Source: Ideonella sp.
GTDB taxonomy: Bacteria > Pseudomonadota > Gammaproteobacteria > Burkholderiales > Burkholderiaceae_C
Length of the DNA stretch: 64,000 nucleotides
Direction: 5' to 3'
Assembly: GCA_015075545.1 (NCBI GenBank)
Contig: JABTUC010000003.1
Span: 372,001-436,000, forward strand
Below the pieces are notes generated by a model. It had not been told where the DNA came from and did no database searches. It was given only the letters and a program-made list of their open reading frames with translations. The translations under genes and the position numbers were made by a program. Below are positions 22,989 to 33,800 of the stretch, piece by piece (position 1 is the first letter of the stretch; every line of letters starts with the position of its first letter).

Positions 22989-24505
22989 ATGTCGATGCCC
23001 GCCAACGCCATCTGCTTCTTCCACCGCGGCCGCCTGGTCGAGGTGCGCGACGCTGCGCCGACCCGCACCGTGCTGCAGTGGCTGCGCGAGGACGCGCGCT
23101 GCACCGGCACCAAGGAGGGCTGCGCCGAAGGCGACTGCGGCGCCTGCACGGTGCTCGTCGGCGAGCCGGGCCGCGGCGGCAAGCTCGCGCTGCACAGCGT
23201 CAACGCCTGCATCCGCCTGCTGCCGACGCTGCACGGCAAGGCGCTGTTCACGGTGGAAGACATCACCGCGGCGGGTAGCGGCGCGCTGCACCCGGTGCAG
23301 CAGGCGATGGTCGACTGCCACGGCTCGCAGTGCGGCTTCTGCACCCCGGGCTTCGTGATGTCGCTCGCCGCGTGCTACGAGCGCCACGCGGGCACCAAGC
23401 GGCGGCCGACGCGCCAGCAACTGGCCGACGAGCTCGCCGGCAACCTGTGCCGCTGCACGGGCTACCGCCCGATCCTCGACGCCAGCCAGCGCATGTTCGA
23501 TCTGCCGGCCGCGCCTGCCTGCCGGTCGAGGCGGCCGCCGCGGCGCTGCGCACGCTGCCGCGCCGCGCGTTGGCGTACGCCGCGCCGAGCGCCGCGCTGC
23601 CCGGGCGGGTCGACCGCTACTTCGCGCCGCGCACGCTGAACGAACTGGCGCGCCTGCGCCTGGCGCGTCCGCACGCACGCTTGCTCGCCGGCGCCACCGA
23701 CATCGGGCTGTGGGTCAACAAGCAGTTGCGCGACCTCGGCGACATCGTCTACCTCGGCGAGGTGGCCGAGCTGAAACGCATCGCGGTGCGCGAGGGCGTG
23801 CTCGCGATCGGCGCCGGCGCGTCGCTCGAAGACGCGTGGGCCGCGCTGGCGCGGCGCGCGCCGGCGCTGACCGAGGCCTGGCTGCGCTTCGCGTCGCCGC
23901 CGATCCGCCACATGGGAACGATGGGCGGCAACGTCGCCAACGGCTCGCCGATCGGCGACAGCGCGCCGGTGCTGATCGCGCTCGACGCGCAGCTCGTGCT
24001 GCGCAAGGGCGATGCGGTGCGCCGCCTGCCGCTGGCCGACTTCTACGTCGACTACATGGTCAACCGGCTGGAAGCCGGCGAGTTCGTGCAGGCGATCGAG
24101 GTGCCGCTGGCGTCGTTCGACGACGGCACGCTGCGCGCGTACAAGATCTCCAAGCGCTTCGACAGCGACATCTCGGCGGTGTTCGCCGCGCTGCGCGTGC
24201 GGCTCGACGGCGAGCGCGTCGCCGACGCGCGCTTCGTGTTCGGCGGCATGGCGGCGATCGTCAAGCGCGCCGCCGCCGCCGAGCGCGCGGTGATCGGTCA
24301 GCGCTGGAGCGAGGCCGCGGCGCAGCGCGCGGCCGCGGCGCTCGCCGACGACTTCTCGCCGCTGACCGACCTGCGCGCGAGCGCAGCCTACCGCCTCGCG
24401 GTGGCCGGTGGCCTGCTGCAACGCTACGCGCTCGAGACGCGGCCGCACGATGCACTGCCGGCGCAGGCGCTGTGCGTGTGGGCCAGGCCCACCGTGTCCG
24501 CTTGA
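22989..24505 (+). pseudogene. xdhA: Xanthine dehydrogenase small subunit XdhA (one frameshift)
   Basis: ATG 22989 follows GGAGCC. The first ~175 residues carry both 2Fe-2S clusters: GCAEGDCGACTV, then CGFCTPGFVMS and CRCTGYRP. The frame is then lost near 23505-23525, where one base appears missing. The FAD domain continues in the -1 frame (LPVEAAAAALRT, LLAGATDIGLWVNKQ, HMGTMGGNVANGSPIGD) to the stop at 24505. Joined, it is a normal ~505-aa XdhA. Since xdhB and xdhC are intact and neighbours show no decay, a sequencing error is as likely as a real mutation. XdhA carries electrons from the Mo site to NAD+ through Fe-S and FAD. Confidence 0.88.
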
Positions 24506-24512
24506 GCGCGCG

Positions 24513-26930
24513 ATGAACAAGCCGCACGAGGGCCCGCTGCTCGATGCCGCGCGTTCGGCGGCCGGCGTCGGCGTGCCGCATCCGCACGAGTCGGCGCACC
24601 TGCACGTGGCGGGCGAGGCCACTTACGTCGACGACATGCCCGAGCTGGCCGGCACGCTGCACGCCGCGCTCGGGCTGTCGCCGCTGGCGCACGGCACGCT
24701 CGTGGGCATCGACCTCGAAGCCGTGCGCGCGCTGCCCGGCGTCGTCGACGCCTTCGGCGCGCGCGACATCCCCGGGCGCAACGACTGCGGGCCGGTGGTG
24801 CACGACGACCCGATCCTCGCCGACGGCACGGTGCAGTACCTCGGCCAGCCGGTGTTCGCGGTGCTCGCGCACACGCGCGACGCCGCTCGCCGCGCCGCAG
24901 CACGGGCGAAGCAGGTGCTGGCCATCGAGCCGCTGCCGCCGGTGCTCTCCGCGCGCGAGGCCCACGCGTTGCGCCGGTACGTGCTGCCGCCGATGCATCT
25001 GGTGCGCGGCGACGCGCAGGCCGCGATCGCGGCATCGCCGCGCCGGCTCGCGGGCTCGCTGTCGGTCGGCGGCCAGGAGCAGTTCTACCTCGAGGGCCAG
25101 ATCGCGTACGCGATCGCGCTCGAAGACGGCGGCATGCTGGTGCACTGCTCGACGCAGCACCCGAGCGAGATGCAGGCCGTGGTCGCGCACGCGCTGGGCA
25201 TCGACGCGCACGCGGTGCGCGTCGAGTGCCGCCGCATGGGCGGCGGGTTCGGCGGCAAGGAGTCGCAGTCGGCGCTGTTCGCGTGCATCGCGGCGATCGC
25301 CGCACGGCGCACCGGCCGGCCGGTGAAGCTGCGGCCCGACCGCGACGACGACTTCCTCGTCACCGGCCGGCGCCACGGCTTCGAATACGACTACGAAGTC
25401 GGCTACGACGACGACGGCCGCGTGCTCGGCGCGCGGATCGACCTCATCGCCAACGCCGGCTTCTCGGCCGACCTGTCGGGCCCGGTGATGACGCGCGCGC
25501 TGTGTCACTTCGACAACGCCTACTGGCTGCCGCACGTGGCCGCGCACGGCTACTCGGCGAAGACCAACACGCAGAGCAACACCGCGTTTCGCGGCTTCGG
25601 CGGCCCGCAGGGCGCGCTGGCGATCGAGGCGATCCTCGACGAGATCGCGCGCGCGCTCGGCAAGGACGCGCTCGACGTGCGGCGCGTCAACTTCTACGGC
25701 CGCAGCGCCGGCGGCGACGCGCACGCCGAGCGCCGCGTCACGCCGTACGGCCAGGCGATCGACGACAACATCGTCCACGCACTGGTCGACCGCCTCGTGC
25801 ACACCAGCGACTACGCGCAGCGCCGCCGCGAGATCGCCGCGTTCAACGCCGCCAGCCCGGTGCTCAAGCGCGGCCTCGCGCTGACGCCGGTGAAGTTCGG
25901 CATCTCGTTCAATGTGGCGCACTTCAACCAGGCCGGCGCGCTGGTGCACGTGTACCTCGACGGCTCGATCCTGGTCAACCACGGCGGCACCGAAATGGGC
26001 CAGGGCCTGAACACCAAGGTGGCGCAGGTCGTCGCGCACGAGCTGGGCGTGCCGCTTGCGCGTGTGCGCAGCACCGCCACCGACACCAGCAAGGTCGCCA
26101 ACACGTCGGCCACCGCGGCGTCGACCGGCGCCGACCTCAACGGCAAGGCGGCGCAGGACGCGGCGCGCAAGTTGCGCGAGCGGCTGGCGGCGTTGGCCGT
26201 GCAGCGCTGGCGGGTCGACGCCGCGCAGGTGCGCTTCGCCGACGGCTTCGTGTCCGCGGGCGAGCAGCGCATCGCGTTCGCCGAGCTGGTGCGCGAAGCC
26301 TACGCCGCGCGCGTGCAGCTCTGGGCCGACGGCTTCTACGCGACGCCGGGGCTGCACTGGAACCGCGACACGCTGCAGGGCAAGCCGTTCTTCTACTTCG
26401 CCTACGGCGCCGCGGTCAGCGAGGTGGTGGTCGACACGCTCACCGGCGAGTCGCGCCTGCTGCGCGCCGACCTGCTGCACGACGTCGGCCGCTCGCTCAA
26501 CCCGGCGATCGACATCGGCCAGGTCGAAGGCGCGTTCATCCAGGGCATGGGCTGGCTGACCACCGAAGAGCTGAAGTGGCACCCGCAGACCGGCGCGCTG
26601 CTGACGCACGCGCCGAGCACCTACAAGATTCCCACCGCCAACGACTGCCCGGCGGTCTTCAATGTGGCGCTGTACGAAGCCGACAACCCGGCCGACAGCA
26701 TCCACCGCAGCAAGGCTGTCGGCGAGCCGCCGCTGCTGCTGCCGTTCTCGGTGTTCTTCGCGATCCGCGACGCGGTGTCGGCGGTGGGCGGCCAGCGCGT
26801 GAGCCGCTCGGCCGCTCCGGAGGCGAACTCCGGAGCGCGCAAGCGCGAAGGACTCGTGATGCACCCGCCGCTGCGCGCACCGGCCACGCCCGAGGCCGTG
26901 CTCGACGCGATCGCCGCGCTCCGGGCCTGA
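24513..26930 (+). CDS. xdhB: Xanthine dehydrogenase molybdopterin-binding subunit XdhB
   Basis: 805 aa from ATG 24513, seven bases after xdhA. Mo-cofactor and substrate segments are present: QFYLEGQ, MGGGFGGKESQ, FRGFGGPQGA, GGTEMGQGLNTK, and the catalytic Glu in KAVGEPPLLL. It oxidises hypoxanthine and xanthine to urate with XdhA. Near the C-terminus an apparent ~20-aa in-frame insertion (SRSAAPEANSGARKREGLV) lies between GGQRV and HPPLRAPATPEAV, a junction usually continuous in this family. It encodes the hairpin listed at 26814. Confidence 0.95.
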   Translation: MNKPHEGPLLDAARSAAGVGVPHPHESAHLHVAGEATYVDDMPELAGTLHAALGLSPLAHGTLVGIDLEAVRALPGVVDAFGARDIPGRNDCGPVVHDDPILADGTVQYLGQPVFAVLAHTRDAARRAAARAKQVLAIEPLPPVLSAREAHALRRYVLPPMHLVRGDAQAAIAASPRRLAGSLSVGGQEQFYLEGQIAYAIALEDGGMLVHCSTQHPSEMQAVVAHALGIDAHAVRVECRRMGGGFGGKESQSALFACIAAIAARRTGRPVKLRPDRDDDFLVTGRRHGFEYDYEVGYDDDGRVLGARIDLIANAGFSADLSGPVMTRALCHFDNAYWLPHVAAHGYSAKTNTQSNTAFRGFGGPQGALAIEAILDEIARALGKDALDVRRVNFYGRSAGGDAHAERRVTPYGQAIDDNIVHALVDRLVHTSDYAQRRREIAAFNAASPVLKRGLALTPVKFGISFNVAHFNQAGALVHVYLDGSILVNHGGTEMGQGLNTKVAQVVAHELGVPLARVRSTATDTSKVANTSATAASTGADLNGKAAQDAARKLRERLAALAVQRWRVDAAQVRFADGFVSAGEQRIAFAELVREAYAARVQLWADGFYATPGLHWNRDTLQGKPFFYFAYGAAVSEVVVDTLTGESRLLRADLLHDVGRSLNPAIDIGQVEGAFIQGMGWLTTEELKWHPQTGALLTHAPSTYKIPTANDCPAVFNVALYEADNPADSIHRSKAVGEPPLLLPFSVFFAIRDAVSAVGGQRVSRSAAPEANSGARKREGLVMHPPLRAPATPEAVLDAIAALRA
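26814..26836 (+). repeat. Perfect hairpin within an in-frame insertion of xdhB
   Basis: Arms GCTCCGGAG (26814-26822) and CTCCGGAGC (26828-26836) around loop GCGAA. It lies in the part of xdhB that appears extra relative to the family, reminiscent of a short palindromic element inserted in frame. Confidence 0.5.
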
Positions 26931-26941
26931 CGCCGGGCCCG

Positions 26942-27817
26942 ATGAACCGCACGGTGCACGACGCCGCGCTCGCATGGGCGGCCGCGGGCCGCGCCGCTGT
27001 CGTCGTCGAGGTGGTCGGCTTCAAGGGCTCGGTGCCGCGCGAGACCGGCACGCGCATGCTGGTGGCCGCCGACGCGGTTATCGGCACGATCGGCGGCGGC
27101 CATCTCGAACTGCAGGCGATCGAGCAGGCGCGCTCGCTGCTGGCTCGGCACGGCACGCACGAGCCCACCGAGCGCGATTTCGCGCGCGGCTCCACAGTCG
27201 AGCGCGAGATCGCGCTCGGCCCCACGCTCGGCCAGTGCTGCGGCGGCGTGCTGCGGCTGCGCTGGAAGCCGCTGTCGCGCGACGTGCTCGCCGCGTGGGC
27301 AGCGCCGGCGCCGCGCTTTCGGCTGCAGCTCTACGGCGCCGGCCACGTCGGGCGCGCGATCGCGCGGCTGCTCGAAGGCATCGACTGCCGCGTGCAGTGG
27401 ATCGACGAGCGCGACAGCGAGTTTCCGGCCGCGGCGTCGCCCGCGCACATCGAGCGCGTGTGCGTCGAGCCGGTCGAGGCCGAGGTGGCGCAGGCACCGG
27501 CGGGTGCCTGCTTTCTCGTGCTGACGCACAGCCACGACCTCGACCTGCGCATCACCGAGGCGATCCTGCGCCGCGGCGACTTCGCCTACCTCGGGCTGAT
27601 CGGCTCGGCCACCAAGCGCGCGCGCTTCGTGCACCGCTTCGAGCAGCGCGGCATCGCCGCCGGCGTGCTGGCGCGCATCACCTGCCCGATCGGCGTGGCG
27701 GGCGTCGTCGGCAAGGAGCCCGAGGTGATCGCGGTCGCGGTGGTGGCGCAGTTGCTGGCGCTTCCAGCGTCATCCACCAGTGCCCTGGGCTCTGCCCCTC
27801 TAACCGAACGCACGTAG
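26942..27817 (+). CDS. xdhC: Xanthine dehydrogenase accessory protein XdhC
   Basis: 291 aa from ATG 26942. VVGFKGSVPRETGTRMLV and GTIGGGHLE at the N-terminus and the Rossmann segment LYGAGHVGRAIARLL are diagnostic, with GLIGSATKRARF later. XdhC binds the molybdenum cofactor, promotes its sulfuration and inserts it into XdhB. Third gene of the xdhABC operon, 11 bp after xdhB. Confidence 0.95.
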   Translation: MNRTVHDAALAWAAAGRAAVVVEVVGFKGSVPRETGTRMLVAADAVIGTIGGGHLELQAIEQARSLLARHGTHEPTERDFARGSTVEREIALGPTLGQCCGGVLRLRWKPLSRDVLAAWAAPAPRFRLQLYGAGHVGRAIARLLEGIDCRVQWIDERDSEFPAAASPAHIERVCVEPVEAEVAQAPAGACFLVLTHSHDLDLRITEAILRRGDFAYLGLIGSATKRARFVHRFEQRGIAAGVLARITCPIGVAGVVGKEPEVIAVAVVAQLLALPASSTSALGSAPLTERT

Positions 27818-27844
27818 GCACCCGGGAGAGATCCCGGCCAACGG

Positions 27845-28489
27845 TCAACGCGGGGTGGCGTCAGGGGCGTTGGTCAGCGATCTGAGCAGCGTTTCCTGCA
27901 GCCACGCTTGGTACCTGTCCGGGCTCCAGCCGCACTCATGGACCAGCTTGTGATAGACATCGCGGCCCGTATACATCCACAACAGGTCGGCCGCGGTCTG
28001 TCTGTTCAGACCCTTGCGCGCGCATCCTTCGCTGAACAGTGCATCGATGCGCGAGGCTTGCATCTCGCGGCGAACTCGCTCGAAGTTGTGCTGCGTCTTG
28101 CGCAATTCGGGTGAGAACGCAGAGGCCTTCATCAGCAGGCCCAACTCGGCGCCCTCGCCTTCGTAGATGGCACGTGCCACGCGCGCAGTGAGGGCGATCC
28201 GCTGCGTTGCATCCTGCACGCCCTCCAGTTGCCGCTGCGCCGCGTGAAACCGTGGTCCGAAGATGACATCGTGCATCAGTGCCTGCAGCAGGCCCGCCTT
28301 CGACTTGACGGTGGCGTAGACGGTGGCTGGTGCCACGCCGGCACGTTGGGCGATCTCCGCGATCGTGGTCGCATCGATGCCTTTGCGCGAAAACAGGTAC
28401 ATCCCCGCGGCCAGCAGCTTGGCGCGGGTGCGCTCCGCGCCGGCCGTTCGGCTGGCCGAGCGGTACTGTCGATTGACATGGTTGGCCAT
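27845..28489 (-). CDS. TetR-family transcriptional regulator
   Basis: 214 aa. N-terminal helix-turn-helix RAKLLAAGMYLFSRKGIDAT and IAEIAQRAGVAPATVYATVK, then a diverse ligand domain. Convergent with xdhC and divergent from a DUF4287 gene 42 bp away, whose promoter it most likely controls along with its own. A palindrome (28486-28500) overlaps its start codon. I see no reason to tie it to xanthine dehydrogenase. Confidence 0.9.
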   Translation of the reverse strand: MANHVNRQYRSASRTAGAERTRAKLLAAGMYLFSRKGIDATTIAEIAQRAGVAPATVYATVKSKAGLLQALMHDVIFGPRFHAAQRQLEGVQDATQRIALTARVARAIYEGEGAELGLLMKASAFSPELRKTQHNFERVRREMQASRIDALFSEGCARKGLNRQTAADLLWMYTGRDVYHKLVHECGWSPDRYQAWLQETLLRSLTNAPDATPR

Positions 28490-28500
28490 ATTGATTATGG
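28486..28500. promoter_or_regulatory. Candidate TetR operator in divergent region
   Basis: CCATA-TTGAT-TATGG, five-base arms around a five-base centre, overlapping the regulator's ATG and 32 bp upstream of the DUF4287 gene. The intergenic stretch is AT-rich against its surroundings. Confidence 0.4.
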
Positions 28501-28531
28501 TTAGCTATATCCAATTGCGAGGTGATCCGTA

Positions 28532-28795
28532 GTGACCTTCGAAGCATATCTGAGCAACATCCGGGCCAAGACCGGCAAGGATCCAAGGCACTTCTTCGAC
28601 GAAGCGGTGACCGCCGGCGTGCTGCGGCCCGATACCAAGGCCATGGAGTTCGTGTCGTGGCTCAAGCGCAGCTCGGGCCTGGGCCATGGTCATGCGATGG
28701 CGGTGTGGGAGTCGTTTCGCCGCAGCGGTTGGGTGCCTGCTGCCGCCGGGGACAGGCGCGCGGCCCGCACTGCAGCTAGCAAGGCAGCCAAGTGA
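28532..28795 (+). CDS. DUF4287 domain protein
   Basis: 87 aa from GTG 28532, with GAGGTG eight bases upstream. TFEAYLSNIRAKTGKDPRHF and SGLGHGHAMAVWESFR match the small DUF4287 family, whose function is unknown. Overlaps the next gene by 4 bp (GTGA), so the two are translationally coupled. Likely regulated by the divergent TetR protein. Confidence 0.82.
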   Translation: MTFEAYLSNIRAKTGKDPRHFFDEAVTAGVLRPDTKAMEFVSWLKRSSGLGHGHAMAVWESFRRSGWVPAAAGDRRAARTAASKAAK

Positions 28796-29190
28796 ACGCC
28801 ACTGCGCTTCCCCGCTGGCAGCGCCGCACGGGCGTGGCGCTGTCGGGTCTGGCGACCGCGTTCTTCGCCCTCGACGCGACGGGCAAGCTGCTGCGCCTCG
28901 AGCCGGTGCTCAGAGGTTCCGCCGAGCTGGGTTGGCCAGCGACTGCTGCGGTGCCGCTTGGCGTGCTGCTGCTGATCGGCGCGGCGCTCTACGCGCTACC
29001 GCGAACGGCACTGATCGGAGCGATCATGCTCACCGGCTTCCTGGGTGGAGCCGTTGCCACGCACTATCGGGTCGGTTCACCGCTGTTCACGCACGTTCTA
29101 TTTGGGGTCTACGTCGGCGTGATCATGTGGGCCGGGCTGGCGCTGCGACGCCGCGAACTGCGAGCGCTGATGACTGGCCACGCGCGCTGA
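28792..29190 (+). CDS. DoxX-like four-helix membrane protein
   Basis: 132 aa from GTG 28792 (GTGA overlap with the DUF4287 stop). Four hydrophobic segments: VALSGLATAFFALDATGKLL, VPLGVLLLIGAALYALP, ALIGAIMLTGFLGGAVATHY and LFGVYVGVIMWAGLALRRRE. The pattern is that of DoxX-like (DoxX_2) inner-membrane proteins. Function unknown; probably coexpressed with the DUF4287 protein. Confidence 0.82.
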   Translation: MNATALPRWQRRTGVALSGLATAFFALDATGKLLRLEPVLRGSAELGWPATAAVPLGVLLLIGAALYALPRTALIGAIMLTGFLGGAVATHYRVGSPLFTHVLFGVYVGVIMWAGLALRRRELRALMTGHAR

Positions 29191-29232
29191 GCGCACCTGT
29201 CACCGCCCTCGTGCGGACGCGAGGGCTCGATC

Positions 29233-29345
29233 TCGAAACCGAGCGCCATGCGTGCGCGCGCCACCGCGGGCACGCCGTTGTGCACGCCGGCGCGCACGCC
29301 GTGCGCCTTGGCGCGCTGCACGATGTGTTCGATCGCCTGCGCCAC
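29233..29345 (-). pseudogene. Fragment of an HpcH/HpaI aldolase gene (direct repeat, copy 1)
   Basis: Bases 29233-29342 match 36129-36238 (inside the intact aldolase gene) at 102 of 110 positions, in the same orientation. Translation on the minus strand gives AIEHIVQRAKAHGVRAGVHN then GVPAVARARMALGFE, differing from the intact protein by K/Q, I/M and D/E. There is no start, and the rest of the gene is missing on both sides. The mainly silent differences suggest it came from a formerly functional homologue rather than a fresh duplication. Confidence 0.82.
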
Positions 29346-29407
29346 CGGCGGATCGCGCGAGGCGGGAGAGTCGGCCGCCTCGAGGCCCGAGGTCTCGTGC
29401 GCGGGCT

Positions 29408-30820
29408 TCAGGAGGAGGCGCTTGCGCTCCAGCCCCCGCCAAGCGCCTTGTAAAGCGTCACGCTGTTGACCAGGCGAGCGAGCCGCGTGCCGATAAGGGC
29501 CTGCTGCGCGACATAGGTCGATCGCTGCGAGTCCAGCACTTCGAGGTAGCTGTCGACGCCGCGCGCATAGCGCGCCTGCGACAGCTGCAACGACTGCGCC
29601 GTGGCCTGCACCAGCGAGGTCTGTGCTTCGAGCTGGTTGCCCACTTCGCCGCGCACCGCCAGCGCATCGGCCACCTCGCGGAAGGCCGACTGGATCGCCT
29701 TCTCGTACAACGCCACCCGGATGTCGCGGCCGACCTCGGCGCCCGTCAGGTTGGCCTGGCGCGCGCCGGCATCGAAGATCGGCAACGAGATCGTCGGCGC
29801 GAAGGTCCAGGTGCCGCTGCCGCCGCCGAACAGATCGCCCAGGCTCGCGCTGGCGCTGCCGGCCGTGGCGGTGAGCGCGATGCGCGGGAAGAAGGCCGCA
29901 CGCGCGGCGCCGATGTTGGCGTTGGCGGCCTCGAGCTGCGCCTCGGCCTGTTGCACGTCGGGCCGGCGCTCGAGCAGTTGCGAAGGCACGCCGGCTGGCA
30001 GCTCGGGCAACGCGTTCAGCGAATCGCTCAGCCGCTCGGGCAGCAGCTCGTCGGGCACGGCAGCACCGGCCAGCAGCGCGAGTGCGTTGCGGTCCTGCGC
30101 CACCAGCGCGCGGTAGCTCGCCACCTCGGAGCGTGCGCCGTCGACCAAGCTCTGTGCCTGGCTCAAGGCGAGCTGCGAGGTGGCGCCCAGCTCGAAGCGG
30201 CGGCGCGTGAGTGCCAGGCTTTCGTTGCGGCTCGCGAGCGTGTCTTCGGCCAACGCGAGCCGTTCGCGGTCGGCCGCCAGCGTGAGCCAGGCGCTGGCCA
30301 CTTCGGCCACCAGGCTGATCTGTGTGCTGCGGCGCACCGCCTCGGTGGCGAAGAAGTTCTGCAGCGCCTGTTCGTTCAGACTGCGCACGCGGCCGAACAG
30401 GTCGAGCTCGTAGCTGGCAAAGCCGATGCCGGCGCTGTACTGGTGGCTCACGTTCGAGCTGCCGGTCTGCGAGAGCGTGGCCGGCGTGCGCTGCGCCGTG
30501 CCGCCGCCGCTGGCCGATACGGCCGGGAACAGCTCCGAGCGCTGGATGCGATAGGCCGCGCGGGCCGACTCGATGTTGAGCACCGCCACCCGCAGATCGC
30601 GGTTGTTGGCCAGCGCCAGTTCGATTGTCTGGCGCAACTTGGGGTCTGCGTAGAAGTCGCGCCAGTCGATGTCGGCGGCGGCCGGTGCCGCCGCGGCGGC
30701 TTGCGCAGCGGGGTAAGCCTCGGGCACCGGCGACGCCGGGCGTTCATAGGCCGGCATCAGGCTGCAGCCGCAGGCCAGCAGTGCGGCGGTCAGGGCCAGG
30801 AGCGTGGTGGGGCGGTTCAT
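29408..30820 (-). CDS. Outer-membrane efflux lipoprotein, NodT/OprM family
   Basis: 470 aa from ATG 30820. Lipobox LLACGCS at the N-terminus, then two repeated ~200-aa halves typical of TolC-like channels ([60 protein letters not shown]). It forms the trimeric outer-membrane duct for the RND pump encoded upstream, 34 bp away. Last gene of the adaptor-pump-channel operon. Its end is followed 63 bp later by the aldolase fragment. Confidence 0.95.
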   Translation of the reverse strand: MNRPTTLLALTAALLACGCSLMPAYERPASPVPEAYPAAQAAAAAPAAADIDWRDFYADPKLRQTIELALANNRDLRVAVLNIESARAAYRIQRSELFPAVSASGGGTAQRTPATLSQTGSSNVSHQYSAGIGFASYELDLFGRVRSLNEQALQNFFATEAVRRSTQISLVAEVASAWLTLAADRERLALAEDTLASRNESLALTRRRFELGATSQLALSQAQSLVDGARSEVASYRALVAQDRNALALLAGAAVPDELLPERLSDSLNALPELPAGVPSQLLERRPDVQQAEAQLEAANANIGAARAAFFPRIALTATAGSASASLGDLFGGGSGTWTFAPTISLPIFDAGARQANLTGAEVGRDIRVALYEKAIQSAFREVADALAVRGEVGNQLEAQTSLVQATAQSLQLSQARYARGVDSYLEVLDSQRSTYVAQQALIGTRLARLVNSVTLYKALGGGWSASASS

Positions 30821-30854
30821 GCGGTTCTTTCCTGAAGAGGTCGTGCGGGTCACG

Positions 30855-33800
30855 TCATGGCTCCTGCGCGGCGACCGCGGGCAACGCAGCCGGCGTTGTT
30901 GCCGCTGAACTGCCGCGCCGCCACTCGGCGGACTCGAGCACACCCACGAAAAACAGCGGCACGAGGAAGATCGCCAGCACGGTGGCCGAGGTCATGCCGC
31001 CGATCACCACGTGGCCGAGCGCGTTCTGCGCACCGGCACCGGCGCCGCTGCCCAGCGCCATCGGCAACACGCCGAGGATGAAGGCCAGCGAGGTCATCAG
31101 GATCGGGCGCAGCCGCAAACGCGCCGCCTCCACGGCGGACTGCACCAGGCCCATGCCCTGTGCGTGCAGGTCCTTCGCGAACTCGACGATCAGGATCGCG
31201 TTCTTGGCCGCCAGGCCCACGGTGGTGAGCAGGCCGACCTGGAAGTACACGTCGTTCATGTGCCAGCCCAGCATCGCGGCGACCACGCAACCGAGCACGC
31301 CCAGCGGCACGGCCAGCAGAACCGCCGCCGGGATCGACCAGCTTTCGTACAGCGCCGCCAGGCACAGGAACACGACGAGGATCGACACCGCGTACAGCAG
31401 CGGTGCCTGCGAGCCCGACGAACGCTCCTGCCGCGACACCCCGGTCCATTCGAAGCCGATGCCAGCCGGCAACTGCGAGGCCAGGCGCTCCATCGTGTCC
31501 ATTGCCTCGCCGCTCGAAGCCTTGCCCGGCATCGCCATGCCCTGGATCTGCATCGAGGGCACGCCGTTGTAGCGCTCCAGGCGCGGCGAGCCCGAAGTCC
31601 AGCGTGCGCTGGCGAAGCTGGCGAACGACACCATCTCGCCGGCGCTGTTCTTCACGTACCAGCGGTCGATGTCCTGCGGCAGCATGCGGAACGGCGCGTC
31701 GGCCTGCAGGAACACCTTCTTCACGCGGCCCTTGTCGATGAAGTCGTTGACATAGCTGCTGCCCCAGGCCGCCGCGAGGTTGGCGTGGATGTCGGCCAGC
31801 GACACACCGAGCGCGCCGGCCTTGTGTTCGTCGATGTCGAGTTCGAGTTGCGGCGTGTCGGCCTGGCCGTTCGGGCGCACACCCACCAGACCCGGCTCGT
31901 TGGCGGCCATGCCCAGCAGCTGGTTGCGTGCCTGCATCAGCGCTTCATGGCCCAGGTTGGCGCGGTCCTGCAGCATGAGGTCGAAGCCGCTGGCATTGCC
32001 CAGTTCCGACACCGCCGGCGGCGTGACCGTGAAGATGCTGGCGTCGCGCACCTTGGCCAGCGCCTGCATCGCGCGGCCGGCCACCGCGGCGGCCTTCTGG
32101 CCGGCGGCGGTGCGTTCGTTCCACGGCTTGAGCTTCACGAACCCGAGGGCCATGTTCTGGCCGCTGCCGGCAAAGCTGAAGCCGGCCACGGTGAGGATGG
32201 ACTCGACGTTGTCCTTCTCTTCGCTGAGGAAGTGCTGCTCCACCTGGGCCAGCGCCTCCAGCGTGCGGCTTTGCGTGGCGCCGGCCGGCAACTGCACCAT
32301 CGTGAACAGCACGCCCTGGTCTTCGTCGGGCAGGAAGCCGGCGGGGATCTTCATGAAACCCCATGCCATCGCCACGCCCAGGACCGCGTACACGGCGAAG
32401 TAGCGACCGCCGCGCGCCAGCACGTGGCGCACGCCGCCTTCGTAGCGTTGCGTGGCGCGGTCGAACCAGTGGTTGAAGCGGCCGAAGAAGCGACCCAGCG
32501 GCCCGTCGCCGTGGCCGTGGCCCCCTTGGGCAATGGGCTCGAGCAGCGTGGCACACAGCGCCGGCGTCAGCACCATCGCCACCAGCACCGATAGCACCAT
32601 CGCCGACACGATGGTGATCGAGAACTGGCGGTAGATCACGCCCACCGAGCCGCCGAAGAAGGCCATCGGCACGAACACCGCCGACAGCACCAGCGCCACG
32701 CCGACCAGCGCGCCGCTGATCTGGCCCATCGACTTGCGCGTCGCCTCCTTGGGCGACAGGCCTTCGTCGCGCATCACGCGTTCGACGTTCTCGACCACCA
32801 CGATGGCGTCGTCCACCAGCAGGCCGATGGCCAGCACCATCGCGAACATCGTCAGCGTGTTGATCGAGTAGCCGAAGCCGGCCAGCACGCCGAAGGTGCC
32901 CAGCAGCACCACCGGCACGGCGATGGTCGGGATCAGCGTGGCGCGGAAGTTCTGCAGGAACAGATACATCACCAGGAACACCAGCAGCACCGCTTCGACC
33001 AGCGTCTTGACCACCTCCTCGATCGAGAGCCGCACGAAGGGCGTGGTGTCGTACGGCACCTGCGCCTTCATGCCGGTGGGGTAGTAGGCGGCCAGTTCGT
33101 CGAGCTTGCTCTGCACGCCGCGAATGGTGTCGAGCGCGTTGGCGCCGGTGGCCAGCTTGATCGCCAGCCCGGTGGCGGGCCTGCCGTTGTAGCGCGCGGT
33201 CGCGCCGTAGTTCTCGCTGCCCAGCTCGACGCGGGCCACGTCGCCCAGTCGCACCATCGAGCCGTCGCCGGCGGTGCGCAGCACGATGTCGCGGAACTCC
33301 TCGGCCGTCTTCAGCCGCGTCTGCGCGGTGACGGTGGCATTGAGCTGCTGGCCGGGCACGGCCGGCAAGGCACCGAGCTGGCCGGCCGAGACCTGCACGT
33401 TCTTCGACTGGATCGCGGCCTTCACGTCCAGCGCGGTGAGCTTGTAGGCGAGCAGCCGGTTCGGGTCGAGCCAGATGCGCATCGCGTACTGCGAGCCGAA
33501 CAGCTGCGTGTCGCCCACGCCTTCCACCCGCGACAGCGGCTCCTGCACGTTGGCGGCCACGTAGTCGGCCAGGTCGGCGTCGCCCATGCTGCCGTCTTCG
33601 GAGATGAAGGCGACGACGGCGAGGAAGCTGCTGGCGGTCTTGTTGACGCTGAGGCCCTGGGCCTGCACCTCCTGCGGCAGCAGCGGCGTGGCCAGCGCGA
33701 GCTTGTTCTGCACCTGCACCTGGGCGGTGTCTGGATCGGTGCCGTTCTTGAACGTCAGCGTGATGAACGCGCCGCCGCTGGAGTCGCTGGTCGACGACAT

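Noticed and set aside
27845-28489. TetR regulator as the controller of xdhABC
   Set aside because: It is convergent with xdhC and its candidate operator lies in the other direction, before the DUF4287 gene.
29207-29226. Stem CCCTCG / CGAGGG after the DoxX-like gene as a terminator
   Set aside because: Only six base pairs and no T-run.
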